Positions 22,337 to 33,477 of a stretch of DNA of 64,000 bases are shown here, one piece after another. Origin of the DNA: Diphasiastrum complanatum (lineage: Eukaryota > Streptophyta > Lycopodiopsida > Lycopodiales > Lycopodiaceae); contig CM055096.1 of the NCBI GenBank assembly GCA_029204225.1, forward strand, positions 39,840,461 through 39,904,460. Direction: 5' to 3'. Within the stretch, counting starts at the first letter, position 1; each line of letters begins with the position of its first letter. The notes under the pieces are model-generated. The model had not been told where the DNA came from. It did not search any database and saw only the letters and a program-made list of their open reading frames with translations. Position numbers and translations under genes: made by a program.

Positions 22337-23182
22337 ATGGGATCAGTTGGAGCATACCTTCTAGAAGCTAGTGAGAGATTAAATTATACCAATTATGCTA
22401 TTTGGAAAGTGATGATGGATCACTCATGGTGCTCCAGGACCTTTATGAGTTTCTAATTGATGATGAAGATGAATCTCTAGGTGTTAGTGACATACAAGAA
22501 GAGATTTAGGCTAGCACTTCATTGTGTGAAGATGAATGTGAGAAATGATCTTCTGAAGGAAGTATCATCATGTAAAAGTGCTAAAGAGGCTTGGGAATCT
22601 TTAAAATCAATCTATGAGTCTAGTAACACTTCGAGGGTTCTCATGCTTAGGAATCAGATTCTGCAAAGCATGAAGAGGAGTGATGAGAGCGCACAAGATT
22701 ATGTGCTTAGAATCAAATCTCTAAATAGGGATTTAGCTTCCATTGGAGAGAAGATTCAAGATAGAGAGCTTGTTCAGATTGTCCTTAATGGTCTAGGGAG
22801 TGGCTTTTCTAATTTGGTCCAAAGCTTTGCAATCCAAGACACTTTGCCCACTATAGAAAAATTTCACAATGTATTAGTGGTTGAAGAGTGTAGCATGCAC
22901 ACCAATGCAAAAATGAATTCTATGTCTCTGCAGGATGGTGATGAGAAAGCAAATTTCGCATTCAAAGGCAAGAAGAAGACCAATGGCAAGAAGAAGCACT
23001 TCAAGGAGGCCAAGGAAGAAGATGATGCTTCAAGCTCAAAGGTCAAGATCAAGGACAAATGTTTTTTCTATGGAAAGAAAGGACATTTTGCATCAGAACA
23101 TCTCAAGAAGAAGAACACACAAGAGAGCAAACAAAGCAACATTGCACATCAGGAGGAGGAGGTGAAGAAGAGTCATCTTTGA
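22337..23182 (+). pseudogene. Copia A gag
   Basis: The start is at 22337 (MGSVGAYLLEASERLNYTNY), with a frameshift between about 22415 and 22481. The frame then stays open to 23182 through the UBN2-type capsid region and a Lys-rich tail. The zinc knuckle is damaged: the CFFYGKKGHFASEH segment has lost the second and last Cys of CX2CX4HX4C. The protein is homologous along its length to gag of element B (27097 onward). The leader from 21802 to 22336 is non-coding. Confidence 0.88.
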
Positions 23183-24194
23183 TGGTTTCCAGTAAACCTC
23201 CATCATCTAAGAGCAACACCAATGATTCTTGGTGGATTGATAGTGGGGCTAGCTCCCACATGACATATCAAAAGGACATTTTGTCCACTTTACTTTCTTA
23301 CAATGATGTACATAGATCAATCTATACTGCAAGTAGTCAAAAATGTAAGATAAGTGGAGTAGGGACCATTCCATTGGTATGTTGGATCATCCAAAAGGAT
23401 GAATCTTGAGAATGTTCTTTATGTTCCTAAGTTAACTAGGAATCTACTTAGTGTTGGCCAATTAATGGATAATGGCCTTGATGTACAATTTAAGCATGGA
23501 GTTTGTTCCATCCTTAGAAATGACGAATGTATAGCTAAAGGCTTTAAGCAAGGTAGATTGTTTAAGCTTGATGCTGATATTGCAGTGGAGAGTGTTAACT
23601 TGGCAAAGGTGGACATATCAAAGGTGGAACTATGGCACAAAAGGTTGGGCCACCCCAACTTCAAAGCCATGGAAACTATGTGTGCAAAGGAGCTTGCACT
23701 CGGCCTCCCTAGGCATTTGTCAAAGTGTGGGAAGATATGTCAAGCATGTAGCCTCTCAAAGGCTCACAAACTACCCTTCTCAAGATCTACATCAAGATCG
23801 AGCTCTCCTCTTGAACTCATCCATTTGGATGTTCATAGCTTTTCACATGAGTCTAATGGTGGTGCCAAGTATTATGTAGTCTTCATTGATGACTATTCTA
23901 GATATTGTTGGATGTACCTCTTATCTAGAAAATCTATGGTGTTTGATTCTTTTGTAAAGTTCAAGACTTTGGTAGAAAATCAACTTAGTACCAAGATTAA
24001 GGTATTAAGGAGTGATAATGGAGGTGAATATATCTCCAATAAGTTGATGGACTTTTGTAGTTCTAATGGCATAAAGAGGGAGTTGTCATGTCCATACACC
24101 CCTCAACAAAATGGAGTGAGTGAGAGAAGAAATAGATCTCTTTATGAGTGTGCTAAGGCCTTAAGGCTAGATTCTTCTCTATCCAAACCATTTT
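23175..24194 (+). pseudogene. Copia A protease and integrase N-terminal/core
   Basis: The protease segment has WWIDSGASSHMT near 23233-23268 with the catalytic DSG intact. A frame change near 23390-23400 leads to the frame 23399-24199. That frame carries the GAG-pre-integrase HKRLGH...CQAC zinc finger and an integrase core with DDYSRYCW, RSDNGGEY and NGVSERRNR. The D, D and E acidic residues are visible, though the usual HSDVHG is altered. The frame is broken at 24190-24194 by insertion of the solo LTR that follows. Confidence 0.9.
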
Positions 24195-25027
24195 TGTGAA
24201 AAATGCAAAAATAAGCTTGGTAGAGGCCAAAAATCATGTATATAGGATGATTACACATGTGTGGAGCCTGTTCCCACGTGTGAAAATAGTGTACTTGTCA
24301 TGTACCATAATCATATAGGTTGTACATATGATTTAATTCAAGTTCTAGTGGCTAAAAAGGCCAAAAACTAGTTTTCTAGACATATGACACATGGCATCAA
24401 TCTATTGATTGCATGAGCCACATCCTTTGGTTAGGTGTCATATCACATGTGTAGAGGACAGCTCACATGTGTGGAATAAGCTGAAGTAGGCAAATTTTGA
24501 CTTCTAGAAGATTTCCAAGTAGATCTCCATATAGAAGAAAAATGGACCAAAAGTGCTCAAAATAGAAGGTTTTGTCCAAGTGTTAGTTTTGCATGATGAA
24601 TCATCATATGACAAAGCACCTTCACACATGTGGGGTTCGAGGGATGATCAGTACCACGAGATCCCACTTATTGTATATATAGAGCCACATTTGGCCATAA
24701 TCATTGTGAGACACCAATCTTGGTTTTGGAAGCAATTTTGAGTGATTCTCTCCATTTGTCTACATTTGTTTTGATTGTTTTGAGGTTCTATCAATGTGTA
24801 CTTGATTTTCAGGCTGGAGTCCGTACTCAGATAGTGTTTCACACGTGTGAAACCATAAAGTACACTTACCTTCAATTAATGATTGTTCTTGTTAGAATTT
24901 TGTGTCTAGAATTGATCTAGATTGATCTTAATCTGAAGTAGATTGATAGATCAAGTAATTTGACAACCAATCCCTCTTTAGGATTAGATTAGGATCCACT
25001 CTTGTTCCTTTTTGTACTTTTTCCACA
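24195..25027 (+). repeat. Solo LTR (833 bp) inserted in copia A integrase
   Basis: Begins TGTGAAAAATGC and ends TTTTTCCACA. It is flanked on both sides by ATTTT (24190-24194 and 25028-25032), a 5-bp target site duplication. No coding region lies inside. The integrase reading of element A resumes immediately on the far side, so this is an insertion later reduced to one LTR. It contains at least six CACATGTG/CACGTGTG boxes, including TTCACACGTGTGAA at 24838-24851. Its 3' half differs from the LTRs of A and B, so it is a third family. Confidence 0.92.
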
Positions 25028-25603
25028 ATTTTGGGGTGAGGCAATAACTTGTGCTAATTATTTATGCAATAGATTGTCTAACCAAGCCATTGGAGGAATC
25101 ACACCATTTGAAGCTCTATTTGGAGAGAAGCCCAATCTCAAGGATCTCAAAGTTTTTGGATCCACTTGCTATGTACACCAATCCTTGGATACAAGGAAGA
25201 AGGATGATGCAACCTCCATCAAAGGCATCTTTGTGGGATATGGTGAGAATAACAAAGGATATAGAGTCTTCAATCCCATCACTAGCAAGGTGATAGTGAG
25301 TAGGGATGTTATTTTTTATGAAGGGCATGCTTGTGATTTGGATGATAATGCTACTAATCATCTTGATGCCAAGGATCATGCTAGGATGGAGGAGGAGCTT
25401 CCAAGTGAAGAAGAACTTGAGCATCCACCTCAAGATGCAAGAACTCCAAGAACTCCAAGAACATCTACAAGGGCAAGGACCGAGCCATTGAGGCTCACCT
25501 ATGATGGTCAAGGTGAATAAAGGGAAGGATCATCATCTTTCACATCTTACACCTTTCTTACTTCAATTCTAGATGAGCCAACATGCTATGAAGATGCTTG
25601 TAA
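25028..25603 (+). pseudogene. Copia A integrase C-terminus
   Basis: Continues the integrase after the solo LTR (FWGEAITCANYLCNR...), with TPFEALFGEKPNLKDLKVFG and RDVIFYEGH, then an acidic/Pro/Thr-rich linker. A stop lies at 25518-25520, and residual linker sequence runs up to the insertion point of element B at 25603. Confidence 0.9.
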
Positions 25604-26285
25604 TGTTAAAAATTCACAATTCTAGCTTGACTAGTTTTGGTCATATGACTTGTAAATAGTTAGATGGTCATGATGTGGCTTGTCACACGTGCCAAATAGC
25701 ATAGGATTCCATTCATAAGGATGTTCTCAAGTAGACCTAAGTGTTAGAACCTTTGGAATGAGTCCAAATTATGCTTAGATACAAGGGAGAAAAAATAGGA
25801 GCTATTTTTGGTAATTTTTGCATTGTTGAGGGATCTCCAAGATTCCAACCCTAACTTGGTAGGGATGAAAGATCCACCAAAATTAGCATTAGGGATAGGT
25901 TTAGGGCTACTCATACCTGCCCAAAACCGTGATGGATCATGTATATATAGGTGATGATATCTCACCAAAATCAATCAAGCAATTTCATGTTTTTTCTCTC
26001 ATAATGGTGCAATTGCTCTCTATGTTCATAATTGTTTGAGTACTTGTGATTACTAATGATTATAGGATTGAATGTAGGTCTGGTGTACAGTACTCAGACT
26101 GTGGGAGGCCGTACTTTCACACGTGTGAAGCCTTCTTCAAGGATTTGGGCCATTTAGTGAGGTTCAAGCATAGATTTTTGATGGATTTTGATGGTTCAAC
26201 TTGTGCTAATCTCATGAAATCATAATCTATTGTTTCCCTCATCATTTCAAGTGTTTTAGGATCCTTATTTGCTGTAATGTTTACA
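25604..26285 (+). repeat. Copia B 5' LTR
   Basis: 682 bp, TG...CA. Carries TATATATA near 25951-25958, a likely promoter TATA, and TTCACACGTGTGAA at 26116-26129. Near-identical to 30954-31635. Confidence 0.95.
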
Positions 26286-26298
26286 TGGTATCAGAGCC
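26286..26298 (+). other. Primer-binding site of copia B
   Basis: TGGTATCAGAGCC directly after the 5' LTR. Complementary to initiator Met-tRNA. A non-coding leader of about 800 bp follows to the gag start at 27097. Confidence 0.95.
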
Positions 26299-27096
26299 TA
26301 AAGGTTGAAATGAGCTAAATCCTTGGTTTTCATTCAATTTGATCACAATTTTTGATCTAAATCTTGTGTAGATTGGATCTTAGCATCTAGTATTGATTCT
26401 AGAACTCAAAGTGAGTCAAATACATTGGAGATTGGTGTTGTGTGACTTAGTTTGCAGGTGTTTAGGTGTCTAAAACCAGAGGCAAAGTTGAATTCAATTC
26501 ACATTACCAAGATAGCAAGTTTTGCTTGCTCCAAGCATTGATTTCTAAGCAAGTTTTGGAGGTGATTTCATAGAGGAGGCTTTCTAGCATTCAAGGAGAG
26601 GGAAGATCAGAGTTTTGGGGACTCTTCAAGGCTGTTCTAAGGTGTAGTAGACACCTCCTAAAGTGATTTAGGTTCAGTCCAACCATTGCTTGACTTATGC
26701 ACCAAATTAGATCAATTTTTCATCAATTTTGATCATTTTTTGCTTGTGATGGGATAGTAGATTGTGTTGCATCCTCATTAAGTTCCATTTAGATCTTTTA
26801 CAAGTGATTTTGGAAGTATATTAGGTTGCTGAAATTCACTCTTGATCAGATCATTTGGAAGCTTTAATGTTCTTTATAGAAAGAGGGGCAATTCTACTAG
26901 TATTGTCTACTTCAATCAAGCAAGTGCATTGTTTCTAGTATTCTATGATTTGATTTTGTTAGAGATCATTCTTAGATCTTTATAGGAAGTCTATTACTGA
27001 TCTTTTCAGGTCCCTAAGAAGTGGGATAAGGTAGACCTTCAATCAAATCAATAGAAGTAACCTTCATTTGTGTCAAGTCCTTGATTAGGAGACTAG

Positions 27097-30000
27097 ATGG
27101 CATCTATAAATGCATATCTTCTGGATACTAATGAAAGGCTCAACAAAACTAACTATTCCATATGGAAAGTTAGAATGAAATCTATCATGATCATGCAAGA
27201 TCTGATGGAAATTGTAAATGGTAAGGAGGGTGAACCTATTCATCCTCAAGAAAATGCCAAATACATCAAGAGGTGCAATGTTGCACTACATTGCATAAAA
27301 ATGAATGTTGCAAATGAACTCTTAAGAGAGGTAGGAGATTGCACTTCAGCTCAAGATGCTTGGGAGACTTTGCAAAAGGTCTATGAATCCAAGAACCAAA
27401 CTAGAATGTTAGCTTTGAAGAATCAAATCTATAGAAGCTATCAAAAGAAAGGAGAGAGTGCACATACTTTTGTCCTAAGAGTAAAGGAATTGAACAAAGA
27501 GCTAGCCTTTATAGGTAACCCTATCAAGGATGAAGAGCTTGTTCAACTCATATTGAATGGACTAAGCTTTGAATTTGACAATTTGGTTCAGGGATATGCA
27601 ATTATGGGTAAGCTACCCATACTTGAAGAACTCCAAGGCACACTCATGGCCGAGGAATCAAGAAGGAGCCAAATGCAAGAGAGGATGGATAGGCTTTCCA
27701 TCCAAGGTGGAGATGACCAAGCTCTCTTCACCAAAGGCAAAGGCAAGTCCAAAGGCAAAGGATCAACATTCAAGAAGTCTACAAAGCTTGAGGATCAAGA
27801 AGGACCCCCAAAGGCATCTCCATCAACCACCAAAGTCAAGAAGGACAAATCAAAGGTGAAGTGCTACTATTGTAGCAAGATGGGGCATTATGCCTCGGAA
27901 TGCTTCAAGAGGAAGCAAGATCAAAGCCAAGCCAACATGAGCAAAGAGGAGGAGGAGGAGAGTTCACATGAGGACTCTCTCATGATGTCCATATTTTCTT
28001 CAACAAGCTTCAAAGGAGAAGATCCTTGGTGGATTGACTCGGGTGCTAGTTCACACATGACTAGTAAAAGGGAGTTTTTCTCTTCTCTCTTATCTTATGA
28101 TGGACCTATAAAGTCTATCTATACAGCAAATGATGAAGCTTGTAAGATTGAAGGAGTTGGTAGAATTCCCCTTTGCTTAGGATCTTCCAAAAAGATCAAC
28201 ATAGAAGGTGTTTTGTACATTCCTACAATAACAAAGAATCTACTAAGTGTTGGCCAAATGGTAGACAATGGTTTCAATGTTGACTTTGCTTCAAATGAAT
28301 GTTTCATCAAGAAGAAGGGTAAGATAGTGGCTAAGGGCACTAGACTTGGCAAACTTTATAAGCTGGATGCATTTGTAGATACTAATGTTGTCATGTTGGC
28401 TGAGAAGAGCAAGATATCTACCTTTACTTTATGGCACAAAAGACTTGGACATGTCAACTCGGGTTCCATGGAGGCTATGATCAAGGAGGAGTATGCTTTA
28501 GGCCTACCTATTGGGAAGGAAGACAAGCCTGTGCCTTATCCAAGGCACATAAGAAGGTGTTTCCTAACTCCATCACAAAGTCATCTCATCCTCTTGAACT
28601 CATACACTCGGATGTGCACATTGCTAGCACCAAATCTAATGGAGGTTCATCCATGTTTTTAACTTTCATTGATGACTACTCAAGATATTGTTGGGTGTTC
28701 TTACTTTCCTTCAAGTCTCAATTATTTGATACTTTTGTAAAGTTCAAGTTGTTTGTGGAAAAGCATCATAATCATAGCATCAAGATTCTTAGAAGTGACA
28801 ATGGTGGAAAATTCATCTCCAATGAGTTCAAGGCCTTTTGTGAGGAGAAAGGGATCAAGAAAGAGACTTCTTGTCCTTACACTCCTCAACAAAATGGAGT
28901 TGCTGAAAGAAGGAATAGAACATTATGTGAATGTTCTAAGGCTTTAAGATTAGATGCTTGTTTGCCCAAATCCTTTTGGGGTGAGTCTCTTGTATGTGCA
29001 AACTACTTGATGAATAGGGTGTCTTGCAAAGCAATTGAAGACAAAACTCCTTATGAGATGTTGTATGGAAAGAAACCCAATCTTAATCACTTGAAAGTTT
29101 TTGGGTGTATATGTTATGTGCATGTGCCATTGGAAACAAGAACCAAGGAGGATCCATCTTCCACAAGAGGGATCATGCTTGGATATGCAAGCTCAAGCAA
29201 GGGCTACAAAGTCTATCTCCCATCCTTGAACAAATTTGTTGTTTCAAGGGATGTCATCTTTGATGAACATTATATGCATATGCTTGAAGAAGGCTCAAGT
29301 GCTCCAACAATCAAGAAGAAGATGGCCGAGGAGCAAGATCTTGGTTTTGAGGAGGAGCTCATGGAGGAGCAAGCACCAGACCCACCTATCACACCAAGGA
29401 GATCTTCAAGGGCAAAAGTGGAGCCATCAAGGCTCACATATCAAGGCAAAGGACAACAAGTTGAGGGTATCTCATCCACTTCTTATGCTTTATCTAGTTT
29501 TGAAGAACCATCTAATGTTGAAGATGCATTGAACTCCAAAGAATGGTATAACTATGTTGGATGAGTATGATGCCTTGATTGAGAATGAAACTTGGTTGCT
29601 TGTTGAGAGACCTCAAAGGAATGTAATAGGATGCAAGTGGGTCTTCAAGCTTAAGTTGAATGCAAATGGGAGTGTTAACAAACATAAAGCAAGATTAGTT
29701 GCAAAAGGTTATGCTCAAGAGAGAGGGATAGACTATGAGGAAACTTTTGCACCCATGGCCAAGATGGTCACAATAAGACTAATCATTGCACTTGCATCAC
29801 ATTTTGGATGGATTCTATGTCAAATGGATGTCTCTAATGCTTTCTTGAATGGTTTTTTGGAAGAGGATATCTATATGGAGCAGCCACAAGGGTTCATCAA
29901 GCATGGAATGGAGAACAAAGTATGTCATCTCCAAAGAAGCATCTATGGCTTGAAGCAAGCCTCGAGATCTTGGAATTCAAGACTACATTGCTATCTTATT

Positions 30001-30939
30001 TCAATTTTTTTTGTTCAAAGTGAATATGATCCCACTCTTTACATTAAGTTTGATGATGTTGGTATTGTACTTTTACTCATTTATGTAGATGACATCATCA
30101 TTAGTGGAAATAGTGTTGATGGTATTGAAAAAATCAAGATAGATCTATCCTTAGAGTTCAAGATGGTAGATCTAGGGTGTCTTCACTTCATCTTAGGCAT
30201 AGAAGTACTTAGAGGGTCTGATTTTATCTTTATAAGTCAATTAAACTATGCTCAGAGTCTTTTGAAGAAGTTTAAGATGGAAGTATGCAAAAGTGTTGAC
30301 ACACCAATGGAGCAAGATGTAAAAGTGCCAAATGAAGATGATGAAAGATCCTTCATGGACATCACTATATCCATTGGAAAAAGGCTAAGAGGAAGATACA
30401 TCTCGGGTACATTGGATTTTGGGATTCTATATAGAGGAGATGTGATTAACCTTCATGCATTTAGTGATTCAGATTTTGCAGGGGACAAGAGGGATAGGAA
30501 ATCAACAAGTGCCTATTCAACTTTCATAGGAGAAGGTGTGGTTTCATGGCTTTCAAAAAAGCAAGAAACTATATCTCTATCTTCAACCGAGGCCGAGTAC
30601 AAAGCTTTGACAACCACTACAAAGGAGGTACTTTGGATCAAGAGATTATTGGTGGAACTAAAGATCATGGATTCAGAGGAGGCACCAATCATCTACAATG
30701 ACAATATATCACCCCAACACCTTGCATCTAACCCAATCTTCCATGCAAGATCTAAGCACATTGAGATATGCCATCACTTTGTGAGAGAAATGGTGCAAGC
30801 CAAGGAGATTGCTTTGGAGCATGTTCCAAGCAATGAATGTGTAGCTGATCTACTTACTAAACCACTTCAAAAGACACCTTTTATGAAGTTCAGATCATCA
30901 CTTGGAGTGATTAGTAAAGCAATGATTGAACCAAGCTAG
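27097..30939 (+). pseudogene. Copia B Gag-Pol polyprotein, nearly complete, frameshifted
   Basis: Gag starts at 27097 (MASINAYLLDTNERLNKTNY). An intact zinc knuckle CYYCSKMGHYASEC lies near 27860-27905, the protease WWIDSGASSHMT near 28027-28062, and the pre-integrase HKRLGH near 28434. A shift at about 28500-28530 moves to the frame 28431-29564, which holds the integrase core (FIDDYSRYCW, RSDNGGKF, NGVAERRNR). A second shift near 29550 moves to the frame 29554-30939. That frame has RT (FAPMAKMVTIRLI, catalytic YVDDIIISG, LHFILGIEV) and RNase H (SSTEAEYKAL, ARSKHIEI, VADLLTKPL). Between about 30350 and 30400 the usual RT/RNase H connection (RRLIGSLIYLTITRPD in A) is missing, and CDNQSA is degraded to NDNISP. 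The order is typical Ty1/copia. Confidence 0.95.
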
Positions 30940-30942
30940 ATA

Positions 30943-30953
30943 GTGAGGAGGAG
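30943..30953 (+). other. Polypurine tract of copia B
   Basis: GTGAGGAGGAG immediately before the TG of the 3' LTR, the normal site of plus-strand priming. Confidence 0.85.
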
Positions 30954-31635
30954 TGTTAAAAATTCCCAATTCTAGCTTGACTAGTTTTGGTCATATGACT
31001 TGTAAATAGTTAGATGGTCATGATGTGGCTTGTCACACGTGCCAAATAGCATAGGATTCCATTCATAAGGATGTTCTCAAGTAGACCTAAGTGTTAGAAC
31101 CTTTGGAATGAGTCCAAATTATGCTTAGATACAAGGGAGAAAAAATAGGAGCTATTTTTGGTAATTTTTGCATTGTTGAGGGATCTCCAAGATTCCAACC
31201 CTAACTTGGTAGGGATGAAAGATCCACCAAAATTAGCATTAGGGATAGATTTAGGGCTACTCATACCTGCCCAAAACCGTGATGGATCATGTATATATAG
31301 GTGATAAGATCTCACCAAAATCAATCAAGCAATTTCATGTTTTTTCTCTCATAATGGTGCAATTGCTCTCTATGTTCATAATTGTTTGAGTACTTGTGAG
31401 TACTAATGATTATAGGATTGAATGTAGGTCTGGTGTACAGTACTCAGACTGTGGGAGGCCGTACTTTCACACGTGTGAAGCCTTCTTCAAGGATTTGGGC
31501 CATTTAGTGAGGTTCAAGCATAGATTTTTGATGGATTTTGATGGTTCAACTTGTGCTAATCTTATGAAATCATAATCTATTGTTTCCCTCATCATTTAAA
31601 GTGTTTTAGGATCCTTATTTGCTGTAATTTTTACA
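30954..31635 (+). repeat. Copia B 3' LTR
   Basis: 682 bp, same length as the 5' copy, with about eight point differences and no length change seen. Followed by the TGTAA target duplication. Confidence 0.95.
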
Positions 31636-32787
31636 TGTAAATCTAAGAGTTGGATGGATGCTATGCAAGTAGAGTATTATGCTCTCATTGAGAATCATAC
31701 TTGGGATCTTGTGAATATTCCTCAAGGGAAGAAACCACTTGATTTCAAGTGGGTGTTTGGATTGAAGTATAATCAAGATGGATCAATAAGTAAGCATAAA
31801 GCTAGGCTTGTAGCCAAAGGTTTTTTACAAACCAAAGGCATTGATTATTATGAGACTTTTGCTCTTGTGGCTAAGCTTGTTACTATCAGATTGATCATTA
31901 TTCTTGCTACAACCTTCAATTGGGAGCTATTCCAACTTGATTTCACAAATGCATTCTTCAATGGTTATTTGGAGGAAGAGATCTACATGAGGCAACCCGA
32001 GGGCTTCATCAAGGCAAAGCATGAAGGAAAGGTGTGTGGAGAATATGTAAAAGCATCTATTGATGGTGATGAAGTATCCTTTGAGGACATCATATTATAT
32101 AGAAGACTTATAGGCTCCTTAATTTATTTAACTATAACTAGACCTGATCTTAGTTATAGTGTTGGAAAGTTAAGCCAATTCCTACAAAGTCCTTTAGTTT
32201 CACATTGGAAGATGGCCAAAAGAGTTCTTAGATACATTTCATCTACTAAGAATTTCGGCATTTTGTGTAGAGGGACTATTCTTGGCTTAAGAGCCTATAG
32301 TGACTTGGATTTTGCAGGTGACAAAGTGGATAGAAGATCAACAAGCGCTTGTTCCACCTTTCTATGTGATGGAGTGGTATCATGGCATTCCAAAAAGCAA
32401 GATACCATCTCCTTATCTTCCATAGAATATGAATACAAGGCCTTGACATCAACATGCAAGGAGGTCTTGTGACTCAAAAGGCTATTGGTGGAGCTTCATG
32501 TCATGGAGGATGAGATCCCAATCATCTATTGTGACAACCAATCAGCCCAATCACTTGCAACTAATCCTACATTCCATGCAAGGAGCAAACACATTGAGAT
32601 TGCTCATCATTTCGTGAGGGAGAAAGTGCAAGCCAAAGAGATCAAGCTCCAACATGTGCCATCATCAAGTTGCTTGGCTGATTTGTTTACTAAATCTTTA
32701 CCTAAAGATTCATTTGTCAAGCTTAGATCTTCAATTGGAGTGATTGATAAAAGTATCGTTGTTTCCAAGGCTAGACTTGAGGAGGAG
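31636..32787 (+). pseudogene. Copia A RT (core deleted) and RNase H
   Basis: Resumes element A after the B insertion. The N-terminal RT part is present (YYALIENHTWDLV, KHKARLVAKGF, TNAFFNGYLEEEIYMRQPEG). At about 32040 the frame jumps without a shift to the RT/RNase H connection (YRRLIGSLIYLTITRPDLSY), so the segment with the YVDD catalytic motif is gone. RNase H follows (DLDFAGDKVDRRSTSA, ALTSTCKEVL). A TGA at 32470-32472 replaces a usual Trp. The remainder to 32826 has CDNQSAQSLATNPTFHARSKH and ADLFTKSL. A polypurine GAGGAGGAG precedes the LTR. Confidence 0.93.
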
Positions 32788-33477
32788 TGTGAAAAATTGC
32801 CTACATTGGCAAATCTAGCCATGTAGAATATTGTACATATTGTCAATATTTCTTGTTAGTCACTTGTATGGCCAAAGTGCCACATGGAAATCTATACCTA
32901 ATGTAGATTACCATGAGTCAAGAGGAGTGGGTGTGTCCATTTGGTAGTGATTCCTACTTTGTAGGATCTAGACCTTGATTTATGATGAGATTTGTACCTA
33001 CCATGGACCTATCAAGCATGACTCTAGGATCTAGGCTAGGGTTTTCACTTTAGGACAAGAAAGTTAAGTCTACTTCCTTATTACATTCTAGATTTTCACC
33101 TAACTTTGCAAATGAAGTGTCTTTTACTATGTATTTCCATTCTCCATAGTGAGGAGATAGAAACTTTTTGGAGCCTCAAGGAGAAACTCAGATTTTCTCT
33201 CTTTGTATGATGATAGTAATTGATTCCAATAAAACACAGCTTTGGCACACTTCAAACTCTGTCTACAGGCTGTACATCAGCTTGCTTTTCACACGTGTGA
33301 ACTAAGGATTAAGTTTTTGATCAATGCTTTGATTGTCTCTACTTGTTTTCTATCAAGCTGCTAAACTAGATCTTGATTTGTTGACTAGTATCTGATAGAT
33401 TGTTAATCAAGCATAGAATCAACCTTTCCAAGATCCATTTATGGTCCTTAGTACTCTACTTTCAACACTATTAATGG
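32788..33477 (+). repeat. Copia A 3' LTR (690 bp)
   Basis: Starts TGTGAAAAATTGCC after the polypurine tract and ends TTTCAACA. Contains TTCACACGTGTGAA at 33288-33301. Its last 178 bp match the truncated 5' LTR at 21612-21788. Confidence 0.9.

Larger units (their letters stand above)
25604..31635 (+). mobile_element. Copia element B, complete LTR to LTR, nested in A
   Basis: A 6,032-bp element with two 682-bp LTRs starting TGTTAAAAATT and ending TTTACA. It is flanked by the 5-bp duplication TGTAA (25599-25603 and 31636-31640). About eight differences between the LTRs by eye (roughly 1.2%) indicate a fairly recent insertion, clearly younger than A. A primer-binding site and polypurine tract are intact, but the polyprotein has two frameshifts and an RT/RNase H deletion, so this copy is not autonomous. 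Confidence 0.96.
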
